NCBI GenBank assembly: GCA_021769865.1 | Contig: JAETSB010000001.1 | Coordinates: 1 to 64,000 of the forward strand | Reading direction: 5' to 3' | Origin: Oscillospiraceae bacterium | Lineage (GTDB): Bacteria > Bacillota > Clostridia > Oscillospirales > Oscillospiraceae | DNA length: 64,000 bases | Part shown: in pieces, positions 16,620 through 23,804 of the stretch | How the letters are laid out: the number at the start of each line of letters is the position of its first letter | Numbering within the stretch: position 1 is the stretch's first letter | Notes under the pieces: generated by a model | Databases searched by the model: none | Seen by the model: the letters and a program-made list of their open reading frames with translations, nothing else | What the model was told of the DNA's origin: nothing | Translations under genes and position numbers: made by a program

Positions 16620-17714
16620 ATGCGCGACAGCAATAAAATTCCGGTGCTGCTGGCGCTGTGCCTGCTGTTGTCAGGCTGCGCCGGAACGGCGACGGACGAG
16701 GCGGCCTTCGGGGGTTCCGGCGGCGAGCCCCTTTACACCAGGACTGCTACGGACGAGGAGGCGTTTGGCCTTCCGGACGGCGGGGAAGCGAAGACAATGG
16801 AAAGCGTCGGACCCGTTGTTCAGGCGGCGCCCCGCGCCGGACAGAAGCCTGCGGAGGACGCCATGGAGACGGTGACGCTGGAGGACGAGGAAGCGGTGCC
16901 CCTGGCGGCCGCGCCCATGCTGCTGCCTGTGGCGGGCGGGACCGCCGTGGAGAGCGGCGGCGGCGCGGAGATCGACTACTCCAATATTTCAGATGGCTAC
17001 GTGATGGTCCGCCACGCCGCGGCCAGCAGCAAACGGCTGCGGGTGCAGGTGGTGGGACCCAATACCACCTATACTTACGATCTGCCCGCCGGCGGCTGGT
17101 CCACCTACCCCCTGTCGGACGGCAACGGCAGCTATAAGGTGACGGCCCTGCAAAATACCGAGGGGAAGAAATACGCGAAGCTGGCGTCCGTCAGCTTCCA
17201 GGTGGCACTGACAAACGAGTTCGCCCCCTTCCTGCGGCCCAATCAATATGTGGATTACGCCTCCGCGCCCAACACCGTGGCAAAGGCGGCGGAGCTGACG
17301 GCGAGCAGTACCGACGGTCTGGACAAGGTGGGCAAGGTCTACGACTTTGTGATCGGAAACCTGACCTATGACGAGAAGAAGGCCGCGACGGTGAAAAGCG
17401 GCTATCTGCCGGTGTTGGACACGGTGCTCTCCGTCAAGACGGGCATCTGCTTCGACTACGCGGCGCTGATGACAGGCATGCTGCGCTCCCAGGGCGTCCC
17501 CTGCAAGCTGGTGGTGGGCTATGCCGGCACACAGTACCACGCCTGGGTCAGCGTCTGGACGGAGAAGACCGGCTGGGTGGACAACATTATCTATTTCGAC
17601 GGCACCTCCTGGCAGCGGATGGATCCCACGTTTGCCTCCTCCGGGAAGAGCAGCGCGTCCATCATGCAGTACATCGGCGACGGGAAGAACTACACCGTCA
17701 AATATCTCTATTGA
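16620..17714 (+). CDS. lipoprotein with transglutaminase-like domain
   Basis: This 364-residue exported lipoprotein has the lipobox LLSGC with Cys20. Residues 21-115 are an Ala/Gly/Glu-rich linker, residues 120-215 are beta-rich (DGYVMVRHAAASSKRLRVQV), and residues 225-350 form a transglutaminase/protease-like domain. The complete catalytic triad is visible: Cys277 in TGICFDYAAL, His307 in YHAWVSV and Asp335 in RMDPTF. It sits between the sortase pilus genes and the PilC/PilT genes, 18 bp after the sortase. Such domains on bacterial surfaces cleave or cross-link proteins; the target here is unknown, with pilins as possible candidates. Confidence 0.85.
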   Translation: MRDSNKIPVLLALCLLLSGCAGTATDEAAFGGSGGEPLYTRTATDEEAFGLPDGGEAKTMESVGPVVQAAPRAGQKPAEDAMETVTLEDEEAVPLAAAPMLLPVAGGTAVESGGGAEIDYSNISDGYVMVRHAAASSKRLRVQVVGPNTTYTYDLPAGGWSTYPLSDGNGSYKVTALQNTEGKKYAKLASVSFQVALTNEFAPFLRPNQYVDYASAPNTVAKAAELTASSTDGLDKVGKVYDFVIGNLTYDEKKAATVKSGYLPVLDTVLSVKTGICFDYAALMTGMLRSQGVPCKLVVGYAGTQYHAWVSVWTEKTGWVDNIIYFDGTSWQRMDPTFASSGKSSASIMQYIGDGKNYTVKYLY

Positions 17715-17724
17715 GGAGCATTGC

Positions 17725-18753
17725 ATGAAACAGACGTTAAGTTATGGGGAGATCGCCGAAGTGAGCCTGGAGCTGTCTTTGCTGCTCCACGCCGGCGTCG
17801 GCACGGGGGACGCCCTCTACCTGCTGGCGGAGGACTCGCCGCGCAAAAAGCTGTTGTCCGCCATGGCGGGCGAGGTGGACGGCGGGGCGACTTTGGCCTC
17901 CGCCATGCGCGGCAGCGCGGCGTTTCCCACGTACGCCTGCGGCCTGGTGGAGGTCGGCGAGCAGACCGGACGGACGGAGGAGGCGCTGGCCGCCCTGTCC
18001 GGGTACTATGAGGACCGGGTGCGGATGGACCGGCGGGTCCGCAGCGCGTTGCTGTACCCGGCGGTGATGCTGGTTTTGATGCTGGCGGTGATCGGTGTGC
18101 TCCTGGTGAAGGTCCTGCCGATTTTTGACGATGTGTATGCCTCCCTGGGCAGCCGGCTCACCGGCGTAGCCGCGGGACTTTTGACCATGGGCCAGTGGCT
18201 GGAGCAGGTCCTGCCCGTTTTCTGGGTCGTGCTGGCCGCTCTGGCGCTGCTGGGCTTCCTCTTTACGGCGGTGGGGCCGCTGCGGCGGGGCCTGACGTCC
18301 TTCTGGCAGCGCGGCCATGGGGACCGGGGGATCAGCCGGAAGCTGAACAATGCCCGCCTGGCCCAGGCCATGGCCATGGGCATGGCCAGCGGGCTTCCGC
18401 TCGAGGAGGCGCTGGGCCTGTCCGCCGGGCTGGTGGAGGGCGGCGCGAAGCGTCGGTGTGAGGACTGCCGCCGGCGCCTGGAGGGCGGCGAGGCCCTCAG
18501 CGCCGCGCTGAAGGCCAGCGGCCTGCTGCCGGCGAACCAGAGCCGGCTTTTGGAGCTGGGCCAGCGCAGCGGCGCCGGGGACGCGTCCATGGAGAAGATC
18601 GCCCGGGACCTGAGCGAGGAGGGCGAGGCCGCCCTGGACGCCGCGGTGAGCCGGGTGGAGCCCGCGCTGGTGCTGCTCTGCTCCGTGCTGGTGGGGCTGA
18701 TCCTGCTGTCGGTCATGCTGCCCCTGATGCACATCATGGCGGCCATTGGGTGA
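17725..18753 (+). CDS. type IV pilus / type II secretion inner-membrane platform protein (PilC/GspF)
   Basis: This 342-residue protein has the duplicated GspF fold: cytoplasmic helical domain 1 (about 1-115), a membrane helix (LLYPAVMLVLMLAVIGVLLV), a second hydrophobic pair around residues 165-195, cytoplasmic domain 2 (about 205-310) and a final membrane helix (ALVLLCSVLVGLILLSVMLP). Family marks are VGEQTGRTEEAL in the first repeat and LELGQRSGAGDASMEKIA in the second. ATG 17725 follows GAGGAG. This platform normally works with an assembly ATPase to push pilin subunits out of the membrane. The only ATPase in the cluster is the PilT-type one downstream. Confidence 0.9.
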   Translation: MKQTLSYGEIAEVSLELSLLLHAGVGTGDALYLLAEDSPRKKLLSAMAGEVDGGATLASAMRGSAAFPTYACGLVEVGEQTGRTEEALAALSGYYEDRVRMDRRVRSALLYPAVMLVLMLAVIGVLLVKVLPIFDDVYASLGSRLTGVAAGLLTMGQWLEQVLPVFWVVLAALALLGFLFTAVGPLRRGLTSFWQRGHGDRGISRKLNNARLAQAMAMGMASGLPLEEALGLSAGLVEGGAKRRCEDCRRRLEGGEALSAALKASGLLPANQSRLLELGQRSGAGDASMEKIARDLSEEGEAALDAAVSRVEPALVLLCSVLVGLILLSVMLPLMHIMAAIG

Positions 18754-18757
18754 GGAT

Positions 18758-19081
18758 ATGAGAAGAAGACATTCCCTTCTGCCCTCTTTGCTGAGGGGCT
18801 TGCTGCTGCCGGTTCTTGCGGCGGCGGCTTTGCTGTGTTTCGCCATGGCCCTCAACAACCTTGACGGCGGGCGGGCGGAGGAGGACCGGCGGCAGCTGGA
18901 GGAGACGCTGCGCCGGGGGTGCGTGGCCTGCTACGCCGCCGAGGGCGTCTATCCGCCCACGCTCTCCTATCTGGAGGAGCACTACGGCCTGCAGATTGAC
19001 ACGGAGCGCTACACCGTGCGCTACTCCGCCTTTGCGGAAAACCTGATGCCGGACATCACGGTCCTGGAGAACGTGCCATGA
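18758..19081 (+). CDS. small single-span protein of the PilC/PilT cluster
   Basis: This is a 107-residue protein with a basic N-terminus (MRRRHSLLPSLLRG), one membrane helix (LLLPVLAAAALLCFAMAL) and an extracytoplasmic part of about 70 residues with two Cys (RRGCVACYAAEGVYPP). The YPPTLSYLEEHYG motif recalls the C-terminal heads of small pseudopilins, which often carry a Y/FP...L..L turn. No prepilin cleavage motif (G followed by a Glu at +5) precedes the helix. The ATG at 18758 is just past the pilC stop, and the next gene overlaps its stop by four bases. Function unknown; a minor pilin-like component is the best guess. Confidence 0.6.
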   Translation: MRRRHSLLPSLLRGLLLPVLAAAALLCFAMALNNLDGGRAEEDRRQLEETLRRGCVACYAAEGVYPPTLSYLEEHYGLQIDTERYTVRYSAFAENLMPDITVLENVP

Positions 19082-19557
19082 GGAGACGGGGAATACAACA
19101 TCACCTGGACGGCCTTCTGGCGCTGCTGCTGTTCGGCATTTTTGCCGTGTGCGTCCTGTCGGTGCTGCTGACGGGGGCGCGGGCCTACCGCCGCCTGACG
19201 GACCGGGACCAGGCGTCCTACAGCCGCCGGACCTGTGTGCAGTATATCGCCACCCGGGTGCGCCAGGCGGACCGCCTGGGCGGCGTGTCGGTGGAGCCCT
19301 TTGGGGACACCAACGCGCTGACCCTTACGGAGGACGGCTTTGTCACCCGGGTCTACTGGCATGACGGCTATCTGATGGAGCTCTACGCGGGAGAGGACGC
19401 GGAGCTGGCTCCGGAGGACGGAGAGCGGATCATGAAGGCGGAGTCCCTGTCCCTGTCGGTGCGGCGGGGACTGCTGACGGTGGACGTCACCGGAGATTCC
19501 GGCCAGCCCGACCGGCTGCTCCTGTATCTCCGAAGCGGAAGGGGGGCGGTTTCATGA
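19078..19557 (+). CDS. DUF4860-like single-span protein
   Basis: This 159-residue protein begins in an ATGA overlap with the gene before. One membrane helix (LLALLLFGIFAVCVLSVLLT, residues 13-32) follows RRRGIQHHLDG, and the outer part is mostly beta (RTCVQYIATRVRQADRLGGV, NALTLTEDGFVTRVYWHDGY). The HHLDG start and the helix-plus-beta layout fit DUF4860, from memory a family of pilin-like proteins in Firmicutes. There is no canonical prepilin peptidase site. It is likely a subunit of the same export or pilus machine; its exact role is unknown. Confidence 0.6.
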   Translation: MRRRGIQHHLDGLLALLLFGIFAVCVLSVLLTGARAYRRLTDRDQASYSRRTCVQYIATRVRQADRLGGVSVEPFGDTNALTLTEDGFVTRVYWHDGYLMELYAGEDAELAPEDGERIMKAESLSLSVRRGLLTVDVTGDSGQPDRLLLYLRSGRGAVS

Positions 19558-19985
19558 AGAGCCGCGCGCCCCTGGCCCTGATGGAACAGATGGTGATGCT
19601 GCTGGTGTTTGCCCTGGCGGCGGCGCTGTGCCTTCAGGCCTTTGTAAGATCGGACAATATCTCCCGGCAGAGCGAGGCCCGGGACCGGGCGGCCATGCTG
19701 GTCCAGTCCGCCGCGGAGGCCATCCAGTCCTGCGGCGGAGACGCCTGCGACGCCTTTACCGGAGCGGCGGAGCTGCTGGGCGGACAGTATGAGCAGGGCC
19801 TTTTCTGGCTGGACTACGACGAGGACTGGAATCCCGGCGGAGACGCCTACCGGCTGGAGGCCCAGGGCATCCTGTCGGACAATCCCGCCCTGCGGGAAGC
19901 CGTCGTACAGGTGGTAGACGCCCGGGGCAAGACTATTTTTTCCATTCAGATCGCCTGGCAGGGGGAGGTGCGCGGCAATGGGTAA
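19554..19985 (+). CDS. pilin-like single-span protein with Glu ahead of the helix
   Basis: This 143-residue protein overlaps its neighbours on both sides (ATGA at 19554; 8 bases at 19978). The N-terminus MKSRAPLALMEQMVMLLVFA places a Glu at the fifth position after a possible cleavage point (AP/LALME), as in type IV pilins. The residue before the cut would be Pro rather than Gly or Ala, so prepilin peptidase cleavage is doubtful. The remaining 110 residues (AMLVQSAAEAIQSCGGDACD, LFWLDYDEDWNP) form a small head with a Cys pair. It is probably a minor pilin-like component. Confidence 0.6.
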   Translation: MKSRAPLALMEQMVMLLVFALAAALCLQAFVRSDNISRQSEARDRAAMLVQSAAEAIQSCGGDACDAFTGAAELLGGQYEQGLFWLDYDEDWNPGGDAYRLEAQGILSDNPALREAVVQVVDARGKTIFSIQIAWQGEVRGNG

Positions 19986-20412
19986 CGAGAAACGCACCCT
20001 CCCGCCTCCGGTGGGCGGCAGTTCCCTTTTGACGGTGTTCGCCGTGCTGTGCCTGACGGTGTTCGCCCTGCTGTCTCTGTCTACGGTCCAGGCGGACGCG
20101 CGGCTGGCGGAAGCCTCCATTCAGACCGTGGCGGGCTATTACGAAGCCGACCGCGCCGCCCAGGAGATTCTGGCCTGCCTGCGGAGCGGCGCTCCCCTAC
20201 CGGAGGGGCGCGCGGTGCGGGCCACCCACGGCCCCGACCACAAGGGTACGCTCTTTTCCTATACCTGCCCCATCTCCGACACCCAGTGCCTGGAGGTGGA
20301 GGTCATCGTGGAGGAGGACGGCGGCTATACCGTCCTGCGCTGGCAGGCGTGTCCCACCGGCGAGTGGGAGAGCGACGATTCCCTGGACCTGTGGGACGGC
20401 GTAGTGTTTTAA
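19978..20412 (+). CDS. pilin-like single-span protein (PilX-like position)
   Basis: This 144-residue protein opens with a Pro-rich leader (TLPPPVGG), then one hydrophobic helix (SSLLTVFAVLCLTVFALLSL) and a head domain that starts with a helix (LAEASIQTVAGYYEADRAAQ) and continues with beta strands. The GGSSLL start and early long helix recall PilX/GspK-type minor pilins of type IV systems. The usual G-F-T-L-I-E cleavage motif is absent. It is the last small membrane protein before pilT, 12 bp away. Identification is by layout only. Confidence 0.58.
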   Translation: MGNEKRTLPPPVGGSSLLTVFAVLCLTVFALLSLSTVQADARLAEASIQTVAGYYEADRAAQEILACLRSGAPLPEGRAVRATHGPDHKGTLFSYTCPISDTQCLEVEVIVEEDGGYTVLRWQACPTGEWESDDSLDLWDGVVF

Positions 20413-20424
20413 AGGAGGCTTTCT

Positions 20425-21483
20425 ATGTCAGAGCTGTTGGGATACTTGCAGCGCGTGGTGACCGACAAGGCGTCGGACCTGTTCCTGGTGGCGGGCGGGC
20501 CGGTCTGCGAGAAGCTGGAAAAGCGGCTTCAGCCGATCAGCGAGGACCGGACTTACCCGCGGGAGACGGAGGCGCTGATCCGGGAGATCTACCAGCTGGC
20601 CGGCCGGTCTATAGACCGGTATCTCCGGCAGGGGGACGATGATTTCTCTTTTTCCGTGGCCGAGCTGGCCCGCTTCCGAGTCAACGCCTACCGGCAGAGG
20701 GGGTCTATGGCGGCGGTGGTGCGGGTGGTGGCCTTTGACATCCCCAACTGGAAGAGTCTGGGCATCCCCGAGCAGGTGATGGACCTGGCGTCCGTGGACC
20801 ACGGCATGATATTGGTTACCGGCACCGCGGGCAGCGGCAAATCCACCACCCAGGCCTGTGTCATTGACCGCATCAACCGCACCCGGGAGTGTCACATCAT
20901 CACCCTGGAGGACCCCATCGAGTACCTCCACCGGGACCGCAAGAGCATCGTGAGCCAGCGGGAGATCTCCATCGACACGGAGGACTACCCCTCGGCCCTG
21001 CGGGCCTGCCTGCGGCAGGCGCCGGACGTCATTCTGCTGGGGGAGATGCGGGACCAGGCGACCATCCACACCGCCATGACGGCGGCGGAGACCGGACACC
21101 TTCTCATCGCCACCCTCCATACCAAGGGCACGGTGAATACCATCGACCGTATCGTCGACACCTTCCCCAGCGGCCAGCAGGATCAAGTCCGGGTGCAGCT
21201 GAGCATGGTGCTGCACACCGTGGTCTCCCAGCAGCTGCTGCCCGGGACCCGGGGCGAGCTGGTGCCCGCCTTTGAGATCATGCACATGAACAGCGCGATC
21301 CGGAGCCTGATCCGGGACAGCAAGACTCATCAAATCGACAATGCCATCGCCGCAGGGAGCAGCGAGGGCATGATCACCATGGACCAATCCATTCTGACCC
21401 TGTGCAAAGAGGGGGTCATCACGCCGGAGACGGCGCTCAACTACGCGGACAACCCGGATCAGCTGCGCCGCCGTTTGGGCTGA
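20425..21483 (+). CDS. PilT-family type IV pilus ATPase
   Basis: This 352-residue hexameric secretion ATPase has Walker A TGTAGSGKST (about 132-141), an Asp box ITLEDPIEYLHRD (about 161-173), Walker B VILLGEMRD (about 201-209) and a His box TGHLLIATLHTKG (about 224-236). Its length and the GEMRD motif fit PilT/PilU retraction ATPases rather than the longer PilB/GspE with its zinc-binding Cys motif, which is absent. In classic systems PilT drives retraction and needs a partner PilB for extension. Here no PilB is seen, so this one ATPase may power the whole machine. The ribosome site AAAGGAGG and 12-bp gap put it in the operon. Confidence 0.92.
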   Translation: MSELLGYLQRVVTDKASDLFLVAGGPVCEKLEKRLQPISEDRTYPRETEALIREIYQLAGRSIDRYLRQGDDDFSFSVAELARFRVNAYRQRGSMAAVVRVVAFDIPNWKSLGIPEQVMDLASVDHGMILVTGTAGSGKSTTQACVIDRINRTRECHIITLEDPIEYLHRDRKSIVSQREISIDTEDYPSALRACLRQAPDVILLGEMRDQATIHTAMTAAETGHLLIATLHTKGTVNTIDRIVDTFPSGQQDQVRVQLSMVLHTVVSQQLLPGTRGELVPAFEIMHMNSAIRSLIRDSKTHQIDNAIAAGSSEGMITMDQSILTLCKEGVITPETALNYADNPDQLRRRLG

Positions 21484-21533
21484 GCCGCAGCTGGGACGCG
21501 AGAAGGGGGGAACGGGAGATAGAGAAGAGATTT

Positions 21534-22295
21534 ATGCCGTTTTTGCTGGGCCTCCTGGCCGGGGCCATGCTCTTTGGGGGGATCACGGCAGTGGCCGCCG
21601 GCGTGACGGCCGAGCCCTCCAAGAACACGATTTATGTGGACGGACGGCGGGTGACCATGACCGCCTATAAAATCATGGGGAACAACTATGTCAAGCTCCG
21701 GGATATCGGCAAGGCGGTGGATTTCAACGTCTACTGGCAGGACGGGGTGCAGATCGACACTACCGCACCCTACACCGGCAGCCCGCCCGCCTTCCTGGAC
21801 GATGAGCCGGTTCCGCAGGCTGCTTTTCCCGCTGATGAGGCGGACGCGGTCTGTCAGGATATCATTGACCGCACCAACGCCCTCCGCAGGGCCAATGGCC
21901 TCCCCGCCCTGGAGACGGACCCCATGCTGATGGCGGCGGCCCAGGTGCGGGCAGACGAGATGGCCGCCACTTCCATCTACTCCCACACCCGCCCCGACGG
22001 CACCCGGCGCACGACGGTGACGGACTGCCCCTATACCACGGAGAATATCCACTGTATCGCCGCCAGCCGGGTAGAGGACCCGGCGAAGGACCTAGGGCGG
22101 ATCGCGGTGGAGGAGTGGAAGGCGTCAAAGAGCCATCGGGACGGGATGCTGGACAAGACTCGGTCCGGCATCGGCGTCGGCGTGGCCAGGGGCATCAGCC
22201 CCGCCAGCGGCGAGCCCTGCTGGTACTGCGTCCAGTGGTTCCTCCGGGACGGCTACGAGATCACCTGGGTGGACGAGCCCCTCACACAGCAATAG
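21534..22295 (+). CDS. secreted CAP/SCP-domain protein with copper amine oxidase N-like domain
   Basis: This 253-residue exported protein has a signal peptide (LLGLLAGAMLFGGITAVAAG) and a short domain (about 25-70, NTIYVDGRRVTMTAYKIMGN and YVKLRDIGKAVDFNVYWQDG) of the copper amine oxidase N-terminal type common in Firmicute surface proteins. Residues 105-245 form a CAP domain (LRRANGLPALETDPMLMAAA, YSHTRPDG, then SKSHRDGMLD, GIGVGVARG), with the cavity His and Glu residues preserved. CAP proteins of bacteria are secreted and of mostly unknown activity. It ends the 17.7-22.3 kb gene run; a terminator follows directly. Confidence 0.85.
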   Translation: MPFLLGLLAGAMLFGGITAVAAGVTAEPSKNTIYVDGRRVTMTAYKIMGNNYVKLRDIGKAVDFNVYWQDGVQIDTTAPYTGSPPAFLDDEPVPQAAFPADEADAVCQDIIDRTNALRRANGLPALETDPMLMAAAQVRADEMAATSIYSHTRPDGTRRTTVTDCPYTTENIHCIAASRVEDPAKDLGRIAVEEWKASKSHRDGMLDKTRSGIGVGVARGISPASGEPCWYCVQWFLRDGYEITWVDEPLTQQ

Positions 22296-22298
22296 ACG

Positions 22299-22342
22299 AC
22301 GGAGCCGCCGCAGAGGAAACGCCCTGCGGCGGTCCGTTTTTG
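22299..22342 (+). terminator. terminator of the pilus/PilT/CAP gene run
   Basis: ACGGAGCCGCCGCAG (22299-22313) pairs with CTGCGGCGGTCCGT (22324-22337) and is followed by TTTTT. It lies three bases after the CAP-gene stop. Confidence 0.85.
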
Positions 22343-22391
22343 CGGGAGAGCGGCGCGTTTAAAAAATTTTTCGAAAATCGCCGGGTCCATC

Positions 22392-22422
22392 TTGACAACC
22401 CCTCCCCGCTGTCCGTTACAAT
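22392..22422 (+). promoter_or_regulatory. promoter of exoA
   Basis: TTGACA (22392-22397) and TACAAT (22417-22422) are 19 bp apart, slightly long. The ExoA start lies 35 bp further on with GAGAGGTG ahead. Confidence 0.55.
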
Positions 22423-22456
22423 AGGAGTGAAAAATCCGATCATGAGAGGTGCCTTT

Positions 22457-23209
22457 ATGAAACTGGTTTCCTGGAACGTCAACGGCCTCCGGGCCTGCCT
22501 GAAAAAGGGCTTTCTGGACTTCTGCGCCTTTGCCGACGCGGACGTCATCTGCCTGCAAGAGACGAAAATGCGCCCGGAACAGGCGGAGTTCGACCTCCCC
22601 GGCTACCAGTGCTTCTGGAACAGCGCGGACAAGGCGGGTTACTCCGGCACCGCCGTCTTCACCCGGCGGGAGCCGCTGAATGTCACCTATGACTTCGGCA
22701 TTGACGAGCACCGCCACGAGGGCCGGATCATCACGGTGGAATTTGAGGACTTTTACCTGGTCTGCTGCTACACCCCCAACTCCAAGGACCAGCTTCTCCG
22801 GCTGGATTACCGCATGGCCTGGGAGGACGATTTGCGGGATTACCTGATGGAGCTGGATGCGGTAAAGCCGGTGGTCTACTGCGGAGACCTGAACGTGGCC
22901 CACCAGGAGATCGACCTGAAAAACCCGGGCCCCAACCGCCGGAATCCCGGCTTTACCGACGAAGAGCGGGAAAAAATGACCCAGCTCCTGAATTCCGGCT
23001 TTGTGGACACCTTCCGGGCATTGTACCCGGACAAGACCGGGGCCTACTCCTGGTGGAGCTACCGGGGACGGGCCCGGGAGAACAACACGGGGTGGAGAAT
23101 CGACTATTTCATCGTCTCGGAGCGTCTGCGAGGCCGCATTCGCAGCGCCGACATCTGGAGCGAGGTCCAGGGCAGCGATCACTGCCCGGTGGTGCTGGAA
23201 TTGTCTTGA
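22457..23209 (+). CDS. exoA: exodeoxyribonuclease III / AP endonuclease (ExoA)
   Basis: This 250-residue member of the ExoIII family cuts DNA at abasic sites and trims 3' ends in base excision repair. The metal-binding and catalytic landmarks are in order: SWNVNGLRA (Asn7), LQETKM (Glu), GYSGTAVF, YCGDLNVAH (Asp/Asn pair), GWRIDYF and GSDHCPVVLEL (Asp-His). The length matches Gram-positive ExoA. It has its own promoter and stands alone between two terminator-bounded units. Its last codons overlap the -35 box of the next promoter. Confidence 0.95.
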   Translation: MKLVSWNVNGLRACLKKGFLDFCAFADADVICLQETKMRPEQAEFDLPGYQCFWNSADKAGYSGTAVFTRREPLNVTYDFGIDEHRHEGRIITVEFEDFYLVCCYTPNSKDQLLRLDYRMAWEDDLRDYLMELDAVKPVVYCGDLNVAHQEIDLKNPGPNRRNPGFTDEEREKMTQLLNSGFVDTFRALYPDKTGAYSWWSYRGRARENNTGWRIDYFIVSERLRGRIRSADIWSEVQGSDHCPVVLELS

Positions 23210-23234
23210 CGTTCCGCCTGGTTTATGCTATCAT
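23206..23234 (+). promoter_or_regulatory. promoter of the TM1266-type gene leader
   Basis: TTGACG (23206-23211) and TATCAT (23229-23234) have the ideal 17-bp spacer. The predicted transcript start near 23241 leaves about 200 bases of leader before the coding start at 23450. Confidence 0.65.
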
Positions 23235-23240
23235 GATTTC

Positions 23241-23440
23241 CAGCAAGCCCCTGCGCCGTCCCCGGGAAGATTTTTCTGACCGGAGGACCCGATTTCATAT
23301 CTGTCGATCTGGCGGCAAGGTGATTCCGCGCCGTAAGAGGAGAGAGCAGGACGCGGAGAGAGATGGTCTCCGGGTCTCATTGCGGCTTTACAGCCCCTCT
23401 GCCGGTCGGCGGAGGGGCTTTGTTTTTTCAAAGAAGGAGG
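23241..23440 (+). promoter_or_regulatory. attenuator-type leader ahead of the TM1266-like gene
   Basis: The leader is GC-rich and can fold (for example GCGG/CCGC around 23311-23328, and ACCCG near 23287 with CGGGT near 23371). It ends in a full terminator whose stem finishes just before the ribosome site. This is the architecture of transcription-attenuating riboswitches. I checked for TPP, cobalamin, SAM, glycine, ZTP and c-di-GMP core motifs and found no convincing match. Confidence 0.5.
23392..23428 (+). terminator. leader terminator upstream of the TM1266-like gene
   Basis: AGCCCCTCTGCC (23392-23403) pairs along its length with GGCGGAGGGGCT (23408-23419) around a GGTC loop, followed by TTGTTTTTT. 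The ribosome site AGAAGGAGGG begins 4-5 bases later, so it acts before translation of the downstream gene. Confidence 0.85.
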
Positions 23441-23449
23441 GAAGACTAT

Positions 23450-23704
23450 ATGGAGAACCGCGTCGCCGTCCTGGCGGTTATCGTCCGGAAGGCGGATTCC
23501 GTAGCGGCGCTGAACGGCCTGCTGCATCAATACGAGAGCGCCGTTATCGGCCGGATGGGCGTCCCCTGCCGGGAGCGGGGGATCCGGCTCATCAGCGTGG
23601 CCCTGGACGCCCCGGCGGACGTGATTTCCGCCCTGTCCGGGAAGATCGGGCGGCTGCCCGGCGTGACGGCGAAAACCGTCTACGCCCCTCCTACTTTTTC
23701 TTGA
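23450..23704 (+). CDS. TM1266-family putative iron-only hydrogenase system regulator
   Basis: This 84-residue protein has a ferredoxin-like (ACT/NikR-C-like) fold pattern: ENRVAVLAVIVRKADSVAAL, then IGRMGVPCRERGIRLISVAL and IGRLPGVTAKTVYAP. The IGRMGVP block and the length match the TM1266/TIGR03959 family, which often lies beside FeFe-hydrogenase maturation genes; no hydrogenase gene is in this window. ATG 23450 follows AAGGAGG. The last codons and the stop run into the palindromic dispersed element at 23690. Its leader carries an attenuator-like terminator, so expression is probably conditional on a small molecule or metal. That last point is inferred. Confidence 0.78.
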   Translation: MENRVAVLAVIVRKADSVAALNGLLHQYESAVIGRMGVPCRERGIRLISVALDAPADVISALSGKIGRLPGVTAKTVYAPPTFS

Positions 23705-23779
23705 AAGAAAAAGTAGGCAAAAAGAACTTTCATGCGCTCTGACTGCCTGGCGAATGACCGGGCCGAAGCGACGGCAACG
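23690..23779 (-). repeat. dispersed hairpin element, copy A (minus orientation)
   Basis: Read on the minus strand it contains CGTTGCCGTCGCTTCGG, a variable middle, AAAGTTCTTTTTGCC and the palindrome CTACTTTTTCTT/AAGAAAAAGTAG. The same order of blocks occurs at 46360-46446 and 61770-61855. Copy A has one extra A-T pair in its stem. It overlaps the 3' end of the TM1266-like gene. Confidence 0.8.
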
Positions 23780-23804
23780 AAGAAATGCTTGGAGGAAAAC
23801 AACG

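Noticed and set aside
23290-23390. Cobalamin-like core in the TM1266 leader (GGTGATTCCG, CGTAAG)
   Set aside because: The essential GCCACTG box and the usual spacing are missing; the resemblance is probably by chance.
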